A stretch of DNA of 64,000 bases. It comes from Macrophomina tecta (lineage: Eukaryota; Ascomycota; Dothideomycetes; Botryosphaeriales; Botryosphaeriaceae). The position numbers were made by a program, and so were the translations under genes. The stretch is from assembly GCA_024180945.1 (NCBI GenBank), contig JAKSGN010000035.1:1488001-1552000 (forward strand), given 5' to 3'. How positions within the stretch are numbered: the first letter of the stretch is position 1; each line of letters starts with the position of its first letter. Shown here piece by piece: positions 34,401-44,913 of the stretch. The notes under the pieces were generated by a model that was given only the letters and a program-made list of their open reading frames with translations, had not been told where the DNA came from and did no database searches.

Positions 34401-35950
34401 CCTTCTGAGAGCAATGCCGTCCGGTGGATGTGCTCATTCACCTGTACTGTACTGTGTCGTGCAAGAACTGGGCCGGAATGTTGCGAGTTTTCCTGCTTCC
34501 AAACGACACCTTCGTTCCTGTCGGTCCGGGATATCAGCGCTCGCCCAGTCGCCGTGCGGACGGCCTTCTTGATGGGCCCGGTGTGTCCAGTCAGAATGGT
34601 GTCGCGCTCCAGCCTAGTCAACTTCAACGGCGATGGGTCGAACAGCAGATCGATCTTACCCTCCATCCACTCAATTCGTCCATCGAAATGATGCATGAGC
34701 AACGTGAACGAGCTACCATGGGCATCCCCGCAGAAGCTGTAGAACTGCACATTGTCCTCAATTGGCAGAAGATCCTTAGCAAAATGCAATTTCAAGCCCT
34801 CGACGTGGGCGATGTTGAAAATGTTGCTCGTCTTCTCCGATTTCGTGTCCACACTCTCAAGTCCCCACGCCGACATGTTACCCTTGTCATCCAGCACCAC
34901 ACAAACCTCCGGCGTCCGGTTTGCGACCTCGATCAAGTGCTGCAGGGCATGAGACTCCTCCTGCCCACTCTTATCCGAAGCCAGCTGCACCGCTTTCTCG
35001 GTCGCGACGGTGAAATCGGCGCTGTCGATGAAAAACGTGTACCGCCGGCCTGAGCGCGCGCCAGGGTCGAGAGCGCGAGGCTTAATGGACTCGGCCAGGT
35101 CGATCTGCGCCCACAGCTGGAATATTTGCGGGCCGTAATGCTCCCCGCCAACCCATACTCTGACCTTGTTGTCGGCGCATATAGTGTACAGGACATTCTC
35201 GATGCTTTGGTCGCGGTGGCGGGGCCGGCGCCAGTGGATGCCGGTGACGGTGGTGGGGTGAGGGAGGTAGGCGACGTCGAAGCGCTCGACAACGCTGCCG
35301 AAGCTCAGGCGGTGCCATATCTTGACGAGGCGGTCGTATTGGGAGGTGGAGGCAATGAAGGTGGCATCGTAAGAGAATTGTGCGAACTTTACGGGGAGAG
35401 CGAGCGGTGTGGAGAAGAGCCGTTCGGAATCGTGGATGTGCGTGGAGAACAGGGTCAAAGAAGAGCTTCCAACTAGGAGCTCCTCCGCAATTCCCCAGGA
35501 GAGTGTTCTGATCTCATCGTGCGGGTCGTCGAGGGTCAGGGTGTGTTGCAGCGTCCACTGGCAATCCAATTATCAGCACCATCGCGGCGAGGCACAAAAA
35601 CGAGATGGCGCACCTTGGGCTGGCCAATATCCAGACCGTGGGGTTTGTAGACGTAGGCCGCCTTCTTGGAGGCGACTGCTATCTTGCCCGAGGGCTCATC
35701 CAAGACCACAGACACCAGGTCCTCGTCGTCCTCGTTGTAGGTCGTCTGGATAATGTGTCGCGGGCCGCCGAGGATGACGAGAGCATTGCCGGAGATGTAG
35801 GCCTGCACAAGGGCGCGGAGCGCATTAGCGAGGAGGCATTGGCGGGCGGAGAGGGAGTCGGAGGCGCACAATGAGCTGCCTGCCCTCCCAGAGCCCGGTG
35901 GCCACAGCAGCGAGCTCTGCGTTGGGACGGCCGGGGAGGATGGCGCGCAT
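31495..35950 (-). CDS. RAV1: Rav1, RAVE complex subunit (V-ATPase assembly regulator)
   Basis: Five exons (35950-35870, 35802-35614, 35557-33218, 33166-32711, 32640-31495) give 1,403 residues, close to known Rav1/DMXL-type fungal proteins. The start MRAILPGRPNAELAAVATGLWEG and AYISGNALVILGGP are characteristic. WD40-like repeats make up the first half (for example YDRLVKIWHR, ADNKVRVWVG). The Rav1p C-terminal domain occupies about residues 650-1240 (LHTARLYERM-type blocks: SREQTATHRLLQNNFSEARW, KNAYALMGRRRFEYAAAFFLLADHL). With Skp1 and Rav2 it promotes reassembly of the vacuolar/endosomal proton pump in yeast. That role is family knowledge. The C-terminal tail is low-complexity, with a Q7 tract and a conserved-looking DANSLLDSFGF end. 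All introns are 51-70 bp. Confidence 0.94.
31561..31581. repeat. (CTG)7 repeat encoding Q7 in Rav1
   Basis: Seven pure CAG codons on the coding strand near the 3' end of Rav1. Confidence 0.95.
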
Positions 35951-36502
35951 GGAACGGGAATGCTGGAGCTGGGCGGCTCTACAGCTGCGTCGTCATGGTA
36001 GGTAGGTGTGGGGATCTCAAAGGCGGACAGCGGGCGGAGCTGGGGGCGGGGTGGATGGGGCAGCGGCGTTTCTCACGCGTCGATGGCTTGGAAACACGGC
36101 ATGTGAGCTTTTTTTTTCTCGTCGTTCGGGAGGTGTTTGGCGGCCAGCTGTCATGGGGTGACGCTGCAACACGCGCCGCCTGGCCGCCCTACATCCGGTC
36201 CGTGCGATGGCCGCGCCTGACTCGACCCTTCTGATTTCTTCTCCAGATCTTGCTTCGCTCTCTCACCACCCCTCCGCAGTCCTCCGCATTGTGCGCTCGC
36301 ATGCGCCCCTCAATCGACACGCGCCGCATCCGGCAATGGGCGCAGGCCTGGGTCATCAGAGAGCGATAATCACGCATTCCTAGCGCTGCTCTCGAGCCAA
36401 TCGATGCCGCGCTCAACAACACCATCTTTTTCTTTTATCATCGATGTCCCAGCCAAGCCTCATCTATCGGAGCGCCGTTGTGTGCCAAGCAAGCAGCGCT
36501 CT
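35951..36502. other. Spacer between PRMT3 stop and Rav1 start
   Basis: 552 bp, holding the Rav1 promoter. Pyrimidine-rich in part; no gene seen. Confidence 0.55.
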
Positions 36503-38429
36503 CTATTCAAGCTTCCACGCCTGTTTCCTCGTTCCACCTGCACCCTCCCATTCGATGCCAATCTCCAAGTCGCGCGTGTTCTTACCCGCCTTCTTATACG
36601 TTACCTTGCCCGTGATCCTCTGACCCTTCTTCAGCTCGTTTTCTGCCTTGATGTCGCGCTCTACCAGAAGCAGCCCCGACTCCCAGTGCGTCGGCTTGCC
36701 CCCAGGTCCTGTTGTGAATGCGTTTCCGGGACCCTTCCAAGTCTCCGCGCGCGCATCTGCCGGCAGCGTCGTATCGCGAGATGGCAGAAAGAAAGTGTCA
36801 AACCAGATGCACCAACCATCCAGCGCATCCGCGTCTTTCTCGATCTCGACGGAGAAATCCTTAACGAACTCCAGCTCCTCCGTGGTGATGGTGTGGAGCG
36901 GGAGCTGCAAGAATTGAGATGATTGTGCCACTGCAGAAAATTAGCGCGGCCAAGGCCACCTCATACACGTTCCCACTCACCCAGTTTGTCCGTCTTCAGG
37001 CTCTTGACCCTGACATCGTCGCGGATCTTGTCCATCATCGCGCTCATATCGAACCCGTACACGTCGCGCCAGAACTCAATGCTGTCCGAAATGTACTCCT
37101 CGTCGGAGAAAGGCGCGATGTGCAGGGTGCAGTGGCTTGGTACCATCAATCCATCCGGCTTCAGATAGCGGTCCCTGGCCCACATGACGCTGTCAAACAT
37201 TGCCTCGAAGAGCAAACAGTAGCCCATCCATTCGGAGATGATGATGTCGACCTTGTCAACCGGGAGCGTGACTTCTTCGATCTTGCCGCGGAGACAGGTG
37301 ATCTTGTCCGAGAAGCCGTTGTTGTGGCAGTTGACCACGGCCTTCTCGATCATCTCGCTATTGTCCACGGCAATAACGTGCGCGGCTCCGGCCTTTGCGC
37401 AGAACATGGAAAGGATGCCCGTTCCGCAGCCAACATCGAGAACCGTCTTACCGGCGAAGATGTGCTTGTTGTCATAGACGAAGTCCCTGTAGGCATCCGT
37501 GCGGATGGTATCCTTAAGCATAGTCTCGTGAATATCTGTGGCAATCAGCAAAGGTACTCAATAACGTGGTTTTGCGCCTGACCGTTATACGAGTAGGAGT
37601 CGAAGTAGCCCGTATCGATTCCCCACTTGCCCTGGGGCGCCTTCGGAGTTTCTGAGGGGCCAGCCTCTCCAGGCTTGGACGAGTCCTTCTCATTCCACCT
37701 CTCCTCAAGCGTCCTTGAGACAGTTTCCCGATACTCAGCGAATTGGCCCGCCAATTGCTGGAGTTGCTCTTCTAATTCCTTGACTCTTGCAGCAGCCTTA
37801 GCTTGCTCCGACTGGGGGGCATCGGCGATCTCATCTTCTCCTGACAGCTCGTCCAAGCAGAACAGCAAAGCATCATCTTCAAGTGCGGGCTGGAGGTACT
37901 TGTCATCGGAAAACTTGGATGCGTCAGACACGTCTGGGTTCTTGTTGCCGCTCTTCACCTCGCTGCGGATGTAGTTCACGAGCTTGACGCTTGCGTAGAA
38001 GTCGAGACCTAGCTAGCATTAGTTCTGGTCGTCCAAATATAGGCTGATGATCGCAGTTGCAATTGAAGCGAGAAAAAAAAAAAAAAAATAGACTTCCACT
38101 CCCTACGGCATAGACCTCGAATTGGGTGATAGCAGCCGGATATCCATATTGGGATATTCCGCACGGCACGTGACTCAAAGGAAGATACAGAGATGAGGCA
38201 AATGAAAACGACTGTACACACCCAAGGCCTTCTGGACGCCAGTGAAGTCGAAGTTGTATTTTGTCTTGCAGTGCTCGATCATTTGTTTGACATCCGGGAA
38301 CACTTCATCGTCAAAAAGACTAACAACCTTGATCTCCTCAACGTCGGGCTCGGCATCCTCCCAGCCCTCGTCTCCACGGGTGTCCAGGGGGTCCGACCCT
38401 GTATCAGAAGAATTTGACGAGAGCGACAT
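36503..38429 (-). CDS. rmt3: Protein arginine N-methyltransferase 3 (type I PRMT)
   Basis: Four exons (38429-38222, 38008-37583, 37535-36981, 36930-36503) give 538 residues. The PRMT core is complete: SAM motif I VLDVGCGTG (about 243-251), post-I VIAVDNSEM, the double-E loop SEWMGYCLLFEAM (Glu313 and Glu322) and the THW loop in KPTHWESG. The N-terminal region VSLFDDEVFPDVKQMIEHCKTKY matches the PRMT3 zinc-finger site, and a coiled-coil segment (AAARVKELEEQLQQLAG) precedes the core. PRMT3 methylates ribosomal protein uS5 (Rps2) in yeasts and animals. The finger lacks its first two cysteines (Ser and Asp instead), so it may not bind zinc. Intron 1 is unusually long for this window (213 bp) and contains T16 on the sense strand. 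Confidence 0.93.
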
Positions 38430-38943
38430 GTTGGTAAATTTTCATACAGATTGAGGTGGCGGAGAGAAAAGAATGGCAGGGCGAAATGTTGCAGCGGGCA
38501 CAGAAAATATGCAGCTGCAGGCCCTGCAAGCGAAAATCCGGCTGCTGGTCTGTGCGCGTAGCGTGCTTTCGCTGTCTCACTTGACCTCACTCGCTCTATC
38601 GCTCTGCTCTCTTTCGTCTCAAGTCAAAGCAATCGAGTTTTGTCTAGCAATCTCTACAGCCAAGTCTGTCTCCTCTTCAGCCATCTATCCGGTATCTCCT
38701 ATATCCCAATCCGTGAGCCACGGTCCCTCCGCCGTAGGTAGACAGAATGAAAGGCCATGAACCTCGCTCCACAATCCTCCGTTTAGTGTCTCTCTCCTCC
38801 TCTCATACACACCAATTTTGTTCTTTGCAGGAGTATCTCCCCGCAAACTGTTAATGTCAACCGTCACCGTCACCGTCACCGTCAACTCCCCGCCCCCCCC
38901 CCCCCACCTATCCGCATCTCACCCATCACTTGTCACCCATCGC
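38430..38943. other. Spacer with hexanucleotide repeat and C13 run
   Basis: 514 bp holding the PRMT3 promoter. (CCGTCA)4 lies at 38861-38884 and C13 at 38893-38905, just before the 3' end of the next gene. Confidence 0.6.
38861..38884. repeat. (CCGTCA)4 tandem repeat
   Basis: Four exact hexamer units beside a C13 run. Confidence 0.9.
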
Positions 38944-40017
38944 CTACTTCGCACCACGATTTCGACCACCATGGCCCCCACGATTCCGACCACAAGCACC
39001 ACCCCTCCTCGCCTTTGCTTTCACCGTCCCCTCCGTTTGGGTCTCCGCCCCCGTCCCCCAAAACGGATCATCATCCGCCAACGCCCTCATCCGAATGCCG
39101 CGACAAACCTCGCAGGCGCGGTAATGCTCCGGATCGCTCTCATCCTCCGGATCGACATGCGGCAGCGCGCCCGGGGTCGCGGCGGCCGGCGCGGCCGGCG
39201 CCTCCTCCGTGCCGGTGCCCGCAGCCTCGGCCTCGCGCGCGCGCTGCCGCTCCAGGCGCTGGCCGGTCAGGATGAACGAGTCCCGCATGAGCTCCGCCTC
39301 GCCGGGAGTCAAGTGGTGGGGGTTGCGCTGGGCGCCGCCAACGTTAGCAAGGGAAGGGTGGGGGTCGGCGGCGGGCACGGAGCCGCTGCGGTTGGTGGGC
39401 AGGAAGACGATCTGTCAGTCAGTCAGTCGTCATAGTGAGAGGGAAGAAGGCGAAAGAGCAAGGGCAACGAGACGGCAACTCACGTGGCTGAAGTCTGCAT
39501 CCGCCGGGGACGAACGCAGGTATGCCTCGCGCTCGTCGGCATACACGAAGAAGCGCTCGCTTGGCCCCGGGGGCGCGCGGGGCGCGGGGCGCGGCGCGGT
39601 GGAAGTGATATGCCACGGGGGTGCCTGCGTACGCAGGTCCGAGTTCTCGACCAGGCCGTTGCCGGTGACCGTCAGGCCGCCGGGGCGGAAGGAGTGCAGA
39701 CCGAAGTTGGGATCGAGGTTGCTTGCGGCGCCAGTGCGGGTGTTAGGGGTTGTGGCGGCGGCGGTGGTGGTGATGCTCGAGGCCGCTGACAGCTCACTGC
39801 GAGTATTGTTGGTGGTGGTGTTGGTGGTGGTGATGGTCATGCGCTGCTGTGGATCATCGTTGTCGTTGGGCTGCGTGCCATTCCTACGGCGCTGATACTC
39901 CTGCAGGGTGATGCGCGCGATGCCCCTCGCAATCTCGGAAGAGAACCTGCGCATCTCCTCGGCGCCACGCGCACGGTTGCCGCCACGGCTGGGCTGCTGT
40001 GAGCTTGACCCTGACAT
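38944..40017 (-). CDS. Conserved-looking fungal protein of unknown function
   Basis: Two exons (40017-39484 and 39411-38944, intron 39412-39483 with GTGAGT donor and GACAG acceptor) give 333 residues. The N-terminal part has an amphipathic segment, RRFSSEIARGIARITLQEYQ, then a Thr/Asn-rich low-complexity stretch. The part around the splice, RFFVYADEREAYLRSSPADADFSHIVFLPTNRSG, looks folded. The second exon has a helix LTPGEAELMRDSFILTGQRL, an acidic segment and a CEVC motif, then a basic Gly/Arg-rich tail (RNRGGHGGRNRGAK). The RGG-like tail could bind RNA, and arginine methylation by the neighbouring PRMT3 is conceivable, but both are speculation. I do not recognise the family. Confidence 0.7.
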
Positions 40018-41931
40018 GTCTTGAGGTGAGAGGGAGAATGGAAGCTGTTTTGGCTGAGGAGCGAGTTGCTAGTGCACTGGCTCGAGGTTGGTTTGTGTGT
40101 CGAGGATGGGTGGAGATGAGGAAGTAGGTTGTGGCTTTTATGGACAAAACACCGTAGCCCAGCTGACCGCACATCCCCGCCACCTGACAGTCAAAACAGG
40201 TACACTTTGTGAATGGCTTTGCTTCGCGGTCACTGAAATGGTCTTGATTGGCCGTATTTATCCGCTAGATTGCGTTATGTTGACCACAGTCACGAACTCC
40301 ACTAAACGTAGGTCACCCAGCTACCGATCCGGTCTGGCACTACAAGAACACAGGCCCGTTTTCTTCAGCCCCCGATTTCCTTCCCTACACCTTCTCCGCC
40401 TCAACGTACACTTTGCCGCGACCATCCTCATTCACACAGCGCCCCCTCACGACAGTCCTTCTCTGAGTCGGCTCAACCATCTCCACCTTGCGGTCCTCGA
40501 TCATGGCCAGATCCTTGGGGAAAGCGAAGTCCGGAATGACCAGAACAAAGATGACATTCTTATAGCTGATAGTTGCAGGCTGGAAGTCGGCGGAAGTTGT
40601 CCAGTTCCGAAATGTGGCGTCCTTGGAACTGGGGGAAGGAAGGTAGAAGGGCATAATTGTAGTTGTGGCTTTCTGATGCGCTTGTTGGATCGAAGAGGTC
40701 CTTTAGAGGGACAACTATTATCACCTGGGTATTAGCGGCAGGGGCGTTCAAAAAGGGAGCAGGGGCTGAAAAGGGGGTGTGGAGCACAAGGACACGAACG
40801 CTGTAAGTGGCGCTGAACGGCTTTGACCTAGATTTGAAATTTGGCAGGTTACTGAAGTAGGCCGGAGAAGGAGAAGGGGAAGAGACACGAGGCTGGTGAA
40901 CAAAGTGAAGGTGCAACCCGTCACTCAGGGCTCGAGCGACCCATTGGCACGGGCGCGTGGATGATCATCCGCATAGCCTTTTCAGGCGTGCTTATTCTAT
41001 GCGTTGCACAGATTATCGCGGCGTTCGTATCTAGCTGATCAAGGCTTACTACCAACAAGCATCAGAACAATAAGCCTGACCCCTACTTAACCCCTGCACA
41101 TCTGCGCCAGTACGCCCTGATCTCGTATCTCCGGCATATCATCGTCAAGCAAACTACATCCTGCCAAAAAGGACGAAGATGTATACAAGCGTCGAAAGCA
41201 GATCTTAGAGGCTCATGCAAAACTTCACAGATAGCTCGTCCCGCCACACACTGAAAATCTTCCCGCATTATATACTTCTGACCGCGTCGTGGCATCGTCT
41301 TCGTCCCGTCGAACCCTGATTTGCTTTAACCCCCACTGTATTTCTATGAAAAGCATGCTTAACCGACTTCTCCGCTGTTGCTTTTCCTTCTTCCGTACAT
41401 CCATAAAGCTCGACGCAGTTGCTTCACATCTACTGCTCCCGAAGCCAGTCCCGCAGCTCTGATACCCGCTATTGATTTCTTGGTCACAAAGCCAATAGAC
41501 CTGTAATACGAAAGTAAGTCCGCGGCGTCGAGGTGGAGAAAGAGCTCAAAAGAAAGAAGTAAAGAACAGATTACATAAATATTATATAAGCTGCGTACGA
41601 AGAGGGCCATATATGGAAGCAGAACAGGAACTTGCTTCTGTCACGGACCTTGGCTTAGTAAAACAGTTCTGGATACATTGTAGAACTAACGGCTTTATGT
41701 GATTCGTTTGTTTGGGTGCCTCTTCAATGATACCGCTGCAGAAATCGGGGGTGGCGCTCCTAGCATAGTTCAGTTATCCAAGCTGACTTTGTTCGTTTGA
41801 GAGAGCACAATACAACATGGACACATGATTACACGCCATGTGAGAGCTTTATAAACACTAATTGTACGAGCTATCTGTGTAAACCATACGTTCATCATCA
41901 CATACTGCTCCAACATCCGCACATGCTGGCA
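40018..41931. other. Spacer with possible coding remnants
   Basis: On the - strand, frames 40654-40385 and 40916-40560 have some coding character. The end of the former (VEPTQRRTVVRGRCVNEDG) is vaguely like the last strands of a HotDog-fold thioesterase, but no start, catalytic part or splice frame can be built. From about 41000 the DNA is AT-rich without genes. Confidence 0.3.
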
Positions 41932-42172
41932 TTACTCCATCTTGTGCACGTTGCTGTTCTTGCTCCACCTACGGAACGTCTTGCCGTAGTAGTAGAAGAT
42001 GATTCCACAACCACAGAAAAAGGTGATAAGCGCCATATTGGTCAAGATCGGCGGCATGAATCTGGAAGCGTCAGCAAGATGATGAGGGTGAGGGGGAGAG
42101 AAAACATACCCAGCCTCCTCGCTCCACGGCGTGATGAACTTCCCGAATCCGTATCCCCACAAGTTCTTGTTC

Positions 42173-42180
42173 ACGGTGAT
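42173..42180. repeat. Left target-site duplication (ACGGTGAT)
   Basis: Identical to 44906-44913 on the other side of the element. Eight bp is the length made by hAT transposases. Confidence 0.95.
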
Positions 42181-42201
42181 CAGACATCCCAATAATAAAT
42201 A
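42181..42201. repeat. Left terminal inverted repeat of the hAT element
   Basis: Starts CAGACATCCCAATAATAAAT. Its complement at the right end differs only at position 12. Confidence 0.93.
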
Positions 42202-42282
42202 AATACATAATATTGACATATTCTTATGTATTCATTGGCAGATCCTAATATTATTATCGATTGCTAAGCTTATCAATAATTA

Positions 42283-44576
42283 TTAATATAAAACTGAAGC
42301 GCCATGCATGTCGTCGTTGCCGCCAGCAATATCCATGACCTTACCATCTACTGCCACGTAGACTTTGCGGACCAAGTCATTCTTCACCCAGTTGCTCAGG
42401 CATTGAAGCTTCTCGATAGTATCAGGCGAGAGCCGTGCCCTGTCCCAAGAAATTGTCCGCCTTGCGCAAGAGAATACCCGTTCCGGATCGTCGGACATCG
42501 CCGGCACACTTAGTATGTCAATGGCCAATTGGTGTAAACGTGGATACTCAATCCTCTGTTCTTCTCGACACCACCATTCAAGCGGTGTTTTGGTCGTCAT
42601 AGGTCTTGGCGGAGAATTGACGAATTTTTCGAATTCATCCTCATCTCCGGGTTCATCCAAGACACTCATTGACTGCTTGATACGCTCGTACGGTGTTACT
42701 TCCCGTCGTTCGTCGTTCAGCCGAGCCGCGGACTCCGACGGGAGTGGCCGGTCCTTGTACTTCGCCCAATGCTGCCGTGCACCAGCAATAGCGGTCTGCC
42801 TCCATTCCTCTGCCCAGTGGCGGTCAAGGTACCTCCGGCGCTTTTCTGGATGGAGCAATAATGCCGTGGCATATATTGGGTTTCTGTCACTCTCTTCATA
42901 ATACTTCGAGAGAACCCACCAACCCATGTGAATGGAATGAACCATACGCGCGTTGCTGGCGTATTTGCCCTGCTTTAACATCAGTCCAGGTCTGGTAATC
43001 GATCGAGCCGTCCATGGCTTACCTTGGCATTCTCAAACTGCATGAAAAGAATATCCATATTCTCTAGCACCTGATCTATTGATGCCCACTCCATTTGCTG
43101 CTCCAAGGTCGCTTGGTAAAACGGCTGCAAGAACTCGTGAGTCATTTTGAGTACTTGCCAATCATCATGTGTGAGGATGTCGTCTTCCAGCTCGTTGTGG
43201 TATTGGTTGAGGAATATTGACAATGGACCCTCTTGGCTGATAGCCGCATCAAGCAACTTGAACCATGAGTTCCAACGGGTGATATTGTCAATTCCAAGCG
43301 CCTTTTCTGCAATGTCATCCCATGCATCGTTGCGCACTGTGGAATTACGGATGAACACCGCAATGTTGTGGAGTTTACCCATTGGGCCGATGCTCCGCCA
43401 GCCGGCAGTGTCATGGCGTTTCTTGCGCCTGTCGTGACTCTTGTGACAAGTGTTCGACTGAATTTGGTCGTGTAACGCGTCCGCAACTGTTACATCATTT
43501 ACCTCGTGTTGCGCCTGCGCAATTGCGGCCTGCAGAGCGTCCTCACTAGTTGCAAAGAGAAAGGCTTGAAGGGACAAGTTAATGATGTGGCCGGCACACC
43601 GCGTTCGAGAGGACACTGGGTCAAGTGTAAGGCCGTACTCTTGCGACAGCTCAACAGCAAGTTGGCGGAGACAGGTGTCATTCTTTGCGTCATTGTCCCC
43701 AGTGAAGTAGCCGATTCGGGGCGCTAAGTGGTACTGTCGGATAATCGTCATCAAGTGAGGTGCCATAGCCGTGCCGGCGTGAGAGCGGCGGAGGTTTGGT
43801 AGCCCTAGCAATGCTTTCCGAGGTTTGTAGGCCTCGTCAACCCATTGGGCGTGAACAGCGATATAGGCCTTCCGCTGAGGAGAAGACCATACGTCCATAG
43901 CAATGTGTACGAGGCTCCGGGCACGTTCTAGCCATTCCTTTACGGATTGTTGATGCGCATCGTAGGCCCTATCCAAGTCCGCCGCAACTGTGCTACCGGA
44001 ATCAGTTAGGAACTCTTCAACGGCAGGGTTTATCGCGGCCAGAAGTGCCTGGTATTCCGGCCAGGTTACGAAGTTGAGCGGTAAATGTTTATGTGCGGAT
44101 AGCAACATCTGTGCCTCTCGAAAGGCATCGACATTGATTACACTCCGTAGAGTGTTCATCTCATTCTCCCTGACTTGCTGCAGCCGCTTGCCGGTTGTTC
44201 TTGCGAAGGCATTTTCGATGGCTAGTTGGCGCCTGTTTTGAGATTTTGAATCCTCTCGAACAAGTATGTGATGAGCCTTCTCGAGATGATAGCGGGCGTT
44301 GCCAGATATGTGGGTTGACCAGGATGGATTGCGACAACGCGTGCAGTAGTGAAGTAATTTCCCGCTCATAGTACGTGGCTCGTCGCCTTGAGCTTCTCGA
44401 AAGTGATCCCATGTTGATGTGGCTCTCAGTTTCCGTCTCTTGACCGTATGCTGAGCTGACGATGCCTCGGGTTCTGACAGTGTGCTGGCAACTTGTGAGG
44501 CACTGTCAGAGGGTACCACGGAGGAAGAACTTGACGGGGCATTGGATTGGGGCAGTGAGGATATGTTGACGTCCAT
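42283..44576 (-). CDS. hAT transposase
   Basis: Two exons (44576-43023 and 42969-42283, intron 42970-43022) give 746 residues. A BED-like zinc finger lies near residues 75-105 (CTRC followed by a HLEKAHH segment). The RNase-H-like catalytic domain begins near HIAMDVWSSPQRKAYIAVHA and includes IGYFTGDNDAKND and RCAGHIINL, the blocks that carry the first acidic residues and the CxxH motif in hAT proteins. The C-terminal hAT dimerisation domain is clear: RLHQLAIDILSVPAMSDDPE, RVFSCARR and LQCLSNWVKN. All domains are present without a stop or frameshift. It is the only gene of the element and is oriented like the gene it interrupts. It belongs to the fungal group of hAT elements rather than to Tc1/mariner types. 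Confidence 0.95.
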
Positions 44577-44884
44577 TGTCGTGTGTAGAGATATGTCGCT
44601 GATGTATTACGAACTGCGTACTTGCAACGTGACGGGTATGGCGAGGCAGCAGTTTCGGTTGCTAGGAGTTACAAACATTGGAGTTCACCTCCTATCTAGA
44701 GGCCTGATAAGCAGTAATATGCGTACAAGACTGCAATTTAATCTGAAACACTCTGGGGGAATTGGCGCTGGAAAATAGTGGGCCTATATTATTAATAGTT
44801 AACAATATATATTTATTGGCAGCGTCTATATTATTATCCTTATGGAAAAGCTTAACAATAAATATGCCCTTAATAATAAATATA

Positions 44885-44905
44885 TATTTATTACTGGGAT
44901 GTCTG
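44885..44905. repeat. Right terminal inverted repeat of the hAT element
   Basis: Ends …TGGGATGTCTG, the complement of the left end with one mismatch in 21 bp. Confidence 0.93.
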
Positions 44906-44913
44906 ACGGTGAT
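44906..44913. repeat. Right target-site duplication (ACGGTGAT)
   Basis: Exact copy of 42173-42180. Confidence 0.95.

Larger units (their letters stand above)
42181..44905 (-). mobile_element. Complete hAT-superfamily DNA transposon, 2,725 bp
   Basis: The element is bounded by 21-bp terminal inverted repeats that begin CAGACATCCCA and differ at one base (42181-42201 and 44885-44905). It is flanked by 8-bp duplications of ACGGTGAT. It contains one transposase gene with an intron. Both ends are AT-rich and carry a related subterminal sequence of about 55 bp in the same orientation. It sits inside the coding exon of an MFS gene. The intact ends, the perfect duplication and the open transposase suggest a recent and possibly mobile copy. 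Confidence 0.96.

Noticed and set aside
40385..40916. Possible HotDog-fold thioesterase remnant
   Set aside because: Only the last 30 or so residues look vaguely similar; no catalytic block or start, so it is mentioned only in the spacer entry.
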